From an uncultured Enterobacter sp. (GTDB taxonomy: Bacteria; Pseudomonadota; Gammaproteobacteria; Enterobacterales; Enterobacteriaceae), in assembly GCA_946477805.1 (NCBI GenBank), contig CAMKZP010000101.1, positions 1-9,680 on the forward strand: a DNA stretch of 9,680 nt. The letters are read 5' to 3'. The position numbers and the translations under genes were made by a program. Under the pieces are notes generated by a model, which searched no databases, had not been told where the DNA came from, and was given only the letters and a program-made list of their open reading frames with translations. Numbering within the stretch: position 1 is the stretch's first letter; each line of letters starts with the position of its first letter. Below are positions 8,154-9,680 of this stretch, in pieces.

Positions 8154-8184
8154 AAACAGGACGTTTACCGTCCTGTTTTTTTTT
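8154..8184 (+). terminator. Rho-independent terminator of the operon
   Basis: A perfect 10-bp stem (AAACAGGACG with CGTCCTGTTT) closes a 5-base loop (TTTAC). The run of nine T (8176-8184) overlaps the 3' arm. It lies 25 bases after the ketoreductase stop and ends the export/acyl-chain operon. Confidence 0.92.
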
Positions 8185-8471
8185 ATTCCCGATTATCCCT
8201 CAGGTTGTTCCTGCCCTTTTCTTTGCCTGCGCCCGCTCTTCCTGCCTGCTTCGGGCATCGATCGCCATACTGTCGAAACAAAAAGTGCGATAATCACTGC
8301 AAATCTATTCCGTTCGTGAAAAATAACCCCGAGTTCTCTGCCAAAAGAGGAAGCTCACCTCAGAAAAATCCTTGCCAAAGCCTCTCCAGAGCGGAATAAG
8401 AACGTATTCGTGCTGAAAAAATAGTCAAAAATAACGCATTAGCGTCCTGTTTTACTGACGGGGACCATTTG

Positions 8472-8491
8472 GGCGAGAATAAAAACTCGCC
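8472..8491. repeat. Short hairpin-forming inverted repeat
   Basis: GGCGAG pairs with CTCGCC across an eight-base A-rich loop. No T-run follows, so it is not a clear terminator on the plus strand. Function unknown. Confidence 0.4.
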
Positions 8492-8598
8492 GTTCAGTTA
8501 ACGAAAGGCGGTCAGATTTAACGCGTTTTCCAGGTGCGTATTTTATATCCACAGGTTTTTTTCAGGTTTCATTCGATAGTACGTTCATGGCCTTTTAT

Positions 8599-8627
8599 TT
8601 GATGTATTGTCTGTTAGCACGTATATT
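8599..8627 (+). promoter_or_regulatory. Candidate sigma-70 promoter for the recombinase gene
   Basis: A -35 box TTGATG (4 of 6) and a -10 box TATATT (5 of 6) are separated by exactly 17 bases. It would start a transcript at about 8634 with a leader of about 195 bases before the recombinase ATG. A second, weaker option is TTGAAA at 8757-8762, but no good -10 stands at the right distance. Long upstream leaders are common for fimB-type genes. Predicted from consensus only. Confidence 0.45.
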
Positions 8628-8663
8628 TAAAATCCGGACGCCATTATATCTATGTATTATCTT

Positions 8664-8670
8664 AAGGAGG
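8664..8670 (+). promoter_or_regulatory. Orphan Shine-Dalgarno AAGGAGG in the recombinase leader
   Basis: A perfect AAGGAGG is followed by no ATG, GTG or TTG at usable distance. The only in-range frame would start at a non-canonical ATT (8672) or ATA (8675) and run about 16 codons to TAA at 8720-8722. It could be a decayed leader-peptide start, a rare ATT start, or chance. Confidence 0.35.
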
Positions 8671-8784
8671 AATTATAAGCACGTTAAGGAAACTTAGCGC
8701 TTTTATTACACCGATCATTTAAACCTCTGGCCTTATCAGGAGAGACACATCAATATTTGAAAGCGTTTTAGGCGAGTACTACCG

Positions 8785-8797
8785 TAAGCAATGCTTA
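8785..8797. repeat. 13-base palindrome upstream of the recombinase start
   Basis: TAAGCA and TGCTTA flank a single central A. It ends about 30 bases before the ATG at 8828. It could be an operator or a small hairpin near the ribosome site; chance occurrence in a gap of this length is not excluded. Confidence 0.35.
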
Positions 8798-8827
8798 ACT
8801 GGAACCACATTTACATGAAGAGGCACT

Positions 8828-9376
8828 ATGAAAAATCGCAAATACCTGACGCCGTCCGAAGTTGAGAAGCTGCTGGAGGCCACGCTGCGGGGTAAGCATG
8901 CGGAGCGGGACTACTGCTTGATCTGGATGTGCTTCATCCATGGTTGCAGGGTGAGTGAGATCAGCAGCTGGCGGCTGTCTGATATCGATATAGAAGGAAA
9001 TAATATCTATATACACCGGCTGAAAAATGGTTTTTCAACCGTGCATCCTCTTTACCGACGTGAACGGAAATCGTTAATGCTGTGGATGAATAAACGAAAA
9101 GAATATCGCGGCGCGGATTCAGACTGGTTATTTCTCTCAAACCGCGGGGCTAAATTATCCCGGCAGCGAATTTACTGGTTAATCAGAAATTATAGTCAGG
9201 CAGCAAATTTAACGATTAATGCTCATCCTCATATGCTGCGGCATGGGTGTGGCTTTGCACTCGCCGACAGAGGAATAGATACCCGGCTTATTCAGGATTA
9301 TTTAGGACATCGCAATATTCAGAATACGGTAATCTATACCGCCAGTAACGCAAATCGGTTTAAAGAAGTGTGGTAG
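8828..9376 (+). CDS. FimB/FimE-family tyrosine recombinase
   Basis: This 182-residue protein should be a site-specific recombinase of the type that inverts a promoter segment to switch surface genes on and off. All catalytic residues are seen: Arg41 in GCRVSEI, Lys66 in HRLKNGFST, His135 and Arg138 in HPHMLRHGCGFALA, His161 in GHRN and the nucleophile Tyr170 in TVIYTASN. Long runs such as RLIQDYLGHRN and CFIHG agree with E. coli FimB as I remember it. It is shorter than FimB/FimE (about 200), lacking a few residues at the N-terminus and about a dozen after SNANRF at the C-terminus, but no active-site part is missing. The start follows GAAGAGG by four bases. It cannot be called FimB or FimE without the partner gene, and no partner is in the window. 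It is more AT-rich than the operon upstream. Confidence 0.92.
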   Translation: MKNRKYLTPSEVEKLLEATLRGKHAERDYCLIWMCFIHGCRVSEISSWRLSDIDIEGNNIYIHRLKNGFSTVHPLYRRERKSLMLWMNKRKEYRGADSDWLFLSNRGAKLSRQRIYWLIRNYSQAANLTINAHPHMLRHGCGFALADRGIDTRLIQDYLGHRNIQNTVIYTASNANRFKEVW

Positions 9377-9382
9377 ATGAGA

Positions 9383-9399
9383 TGTAATTAATTATTACA
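9383..9399. repeat. Inverted repeat TGTAAT-N5-ATTACA
   Basis: Perfect 6-base arms with a 5-base spacer stand seven bases after the recombinase stop. No T-run follows, so it is not a normal terminator. The geometry would also fit an operator or paired recombinase half-sites, but neither is shown. Confidence 0.45.
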
Positions 9400-9606
9400 A
9401 GGGAGTCATTTTGAACTAAATTGGAACATACTTTAGTGAACCGGTAAATTTCTGTCAATACACTTTGTGTTATTGTGTGAATGGCCGTTGTTAATATTTA
9501 CTTTTCAATGTGTTATGCGCTTTTTTGCTATTTATAGTCCCCATTCCTCTTCTCGGTTTTTTCTTATCTCTCTTTTTCTGAATAATTCTGCTTCGTTGAG
9601 TAATTC

Positions 9607-9624
9607 AAAAATGTAGTCATTTTT
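9607..9624. repeat. Inverted repeat AAAAATG-TAGT-CATTTTT
   Basis: Perfect 7-base arms flank a 4-base loop, close to the contig end. The 3' arm ends in a short T run (five T), so a weak terminator is possible, but the stem is AT-rich. Confidence 0.4.
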
Positions 9625-9648
9625 CATGGCTTAATGCTAAATATATAG

Positions 9649-9680
9649 CTGTCTCTTATACACATCTGACGCTGCCGACG
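9649..9680. other. Nextera transposase adapter sequence (assembly artefact)
   Basis: The window ends with CTGTCTCTTATACACATCT (9649-9667), the 19-base Tn5 mosaic end, and then with GACGCTGCCGACG (9668-9680). Together these are 32 of the 33 bases of the reverse complement of the Illumina Nextera read-1 adapter. This is untrimmed adapter at a contig end and not genomic DNA. Confidence 0.95.

Larger units (their letters stand above)
8185..8827. other. AT-richer intergenic region, no convincing gene
   Basis: These 643 bases separate the operon terminator from the recombinase gene. The first part (about 8196-8266) is pyrimidine-rich. Small hairpins are seen at 8434-8445 (ACGC-ATTA-GCGT) and 8472-8491 (GGCGAG, 8-base loop, CTCGCC). 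Three CAGGT boxes (8531, 8552, 8563) precede a candidate promoter at 8599-8627. A strong Shine-Dalgarno without a normal start codon is at 8664-8670, and a compact 13-base palindrome TAAGCAATGCTTA is at 8785-8797. No ORF here has both a plausible start signal and protein-like composition. Composition is clearly more AT-rich than the operon before it. Confidence 0.6.
9377..9648. other. AT-rich region after the recombinase, no convincing gene
   Basis: These 272 bases are strongly AT-rich. They hold the inverted repeats TGTAAT/ATTACA (9383-9399) and AAAAATG/CATTTTT (9607-9624), and an imperfect hairpin at 9456-9475 with one bulged base. A weak promoter-like pair (TTGTTA at 9488, TGTTAT at 9511, 17-base spacer) exists. 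An 18-codon ORF at 9481-9537 has no ribosome site. In fim-type loci an invertible promoter segment often follows the recombinase genes, but no E. coli-like TTGGGGCCA repeat is seen here. Confidence 0.5.

Noticed and set aside
8205..8399. 64-codon plus-strand ORF after the terminator
   Set aside because: It starts at TTG without a ribosome site, lies just past a terminator, and its residues look like translated pyrimidine-rich spacer.
8169..8453. Eleven-base direct repeat CGTCCTGTTTT at 8169 and 8443
   Set aside because: One copy is the terminator arm; the second has no matching upstream arm, so it is probably coincidence.
9421..9429. TTGGAACAT as a fim-type inverted repeat
   Set aside because: It does not match TTGGGGCCA well and has no inverse partner in the window.
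9481..9537. 18-codon ORF in the AT-rich tail
   Set aside because: No Shine-Dalgarno and too short to support; kept only as a note.
9649..9667. Tn5/IS50 mosaic end as a natural transposon boundary
   Set aside because: It is followed by the Nextera read-1 primer sequence, so it is library adapter and not a mobile element.
1..9680. CRISPR array, tRNA or rRNA genes
   Set aside because: No regularly spaced repeats and no recognisable tRNA or rRNA sequence were seen on either strand.

Overview
The window looks like a member of the Enterobacterales (Enterobacter, Klebsiella, Citrobacter or a relative). The coding part is moderately GC-rich, and the FimB/FimE-type recombinase and MacA/MacB proteins are close to the enterobacterial forms. 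The species cannot be fixed from the sequence alone. The last 32 bases match Nextera sequencing adapter, so the window is the end of a draft contig and real sequence stops at about 9648.

Region 1 (1-8184) is one long plus-strand operon that enters from upstream. It holds, in order: the C-terminal ATPase part of an ABC exporter; a MacA-type periplasmic adaptor; a full-length MacB; an outer-membrane lipoprotein efflux channel of the NodT/OprM type; a FabF-type ketosynthase with a complete active site; a MaoC-like hotdog dehydratase; an acyl carrier protein with its Ser attachment site; and a FabG-type ketoreductase. Most junctions overlap or are a few bases apart. The operon closes with a strong intrinsic terminator at 8154-8184.

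The first half forms a complete inner-membrane to outer-membrane export route. The second half supplies condensation, ketoreduction and dehydration on a dedicated carrier protein. My reading is that the operon makes a special acyl chain, possibly unsaturated or conjugated because no enoyl reductase is present, and exports it or a molecule carrying it. I recall similar pairings of an ABC exporter with ACP/KS/KR/dehydratase genes in the group B Streptococcus cyl (pigment/haemolysin) operon and in an E. coli O157 O-island described as a fatty-acid or polyketide system. Whether this operon belongs to either type was not tested.

Region 2 (8185-9648) is visibly more AT-rich. It has a 643-base gap with a candidate sigma-70 promoter, small repeats and an orphan Shine-Dalgarno. 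Next comes a complete FimB/FimE-type tyrosine recombinase (8828-9376), then about 270 AT-rich bases with no convincing gene. It resembles the start of a phase-variable (fimbrial-type) locus cut off by the contig end; no invertible-element repeat pair is visible inside the window.
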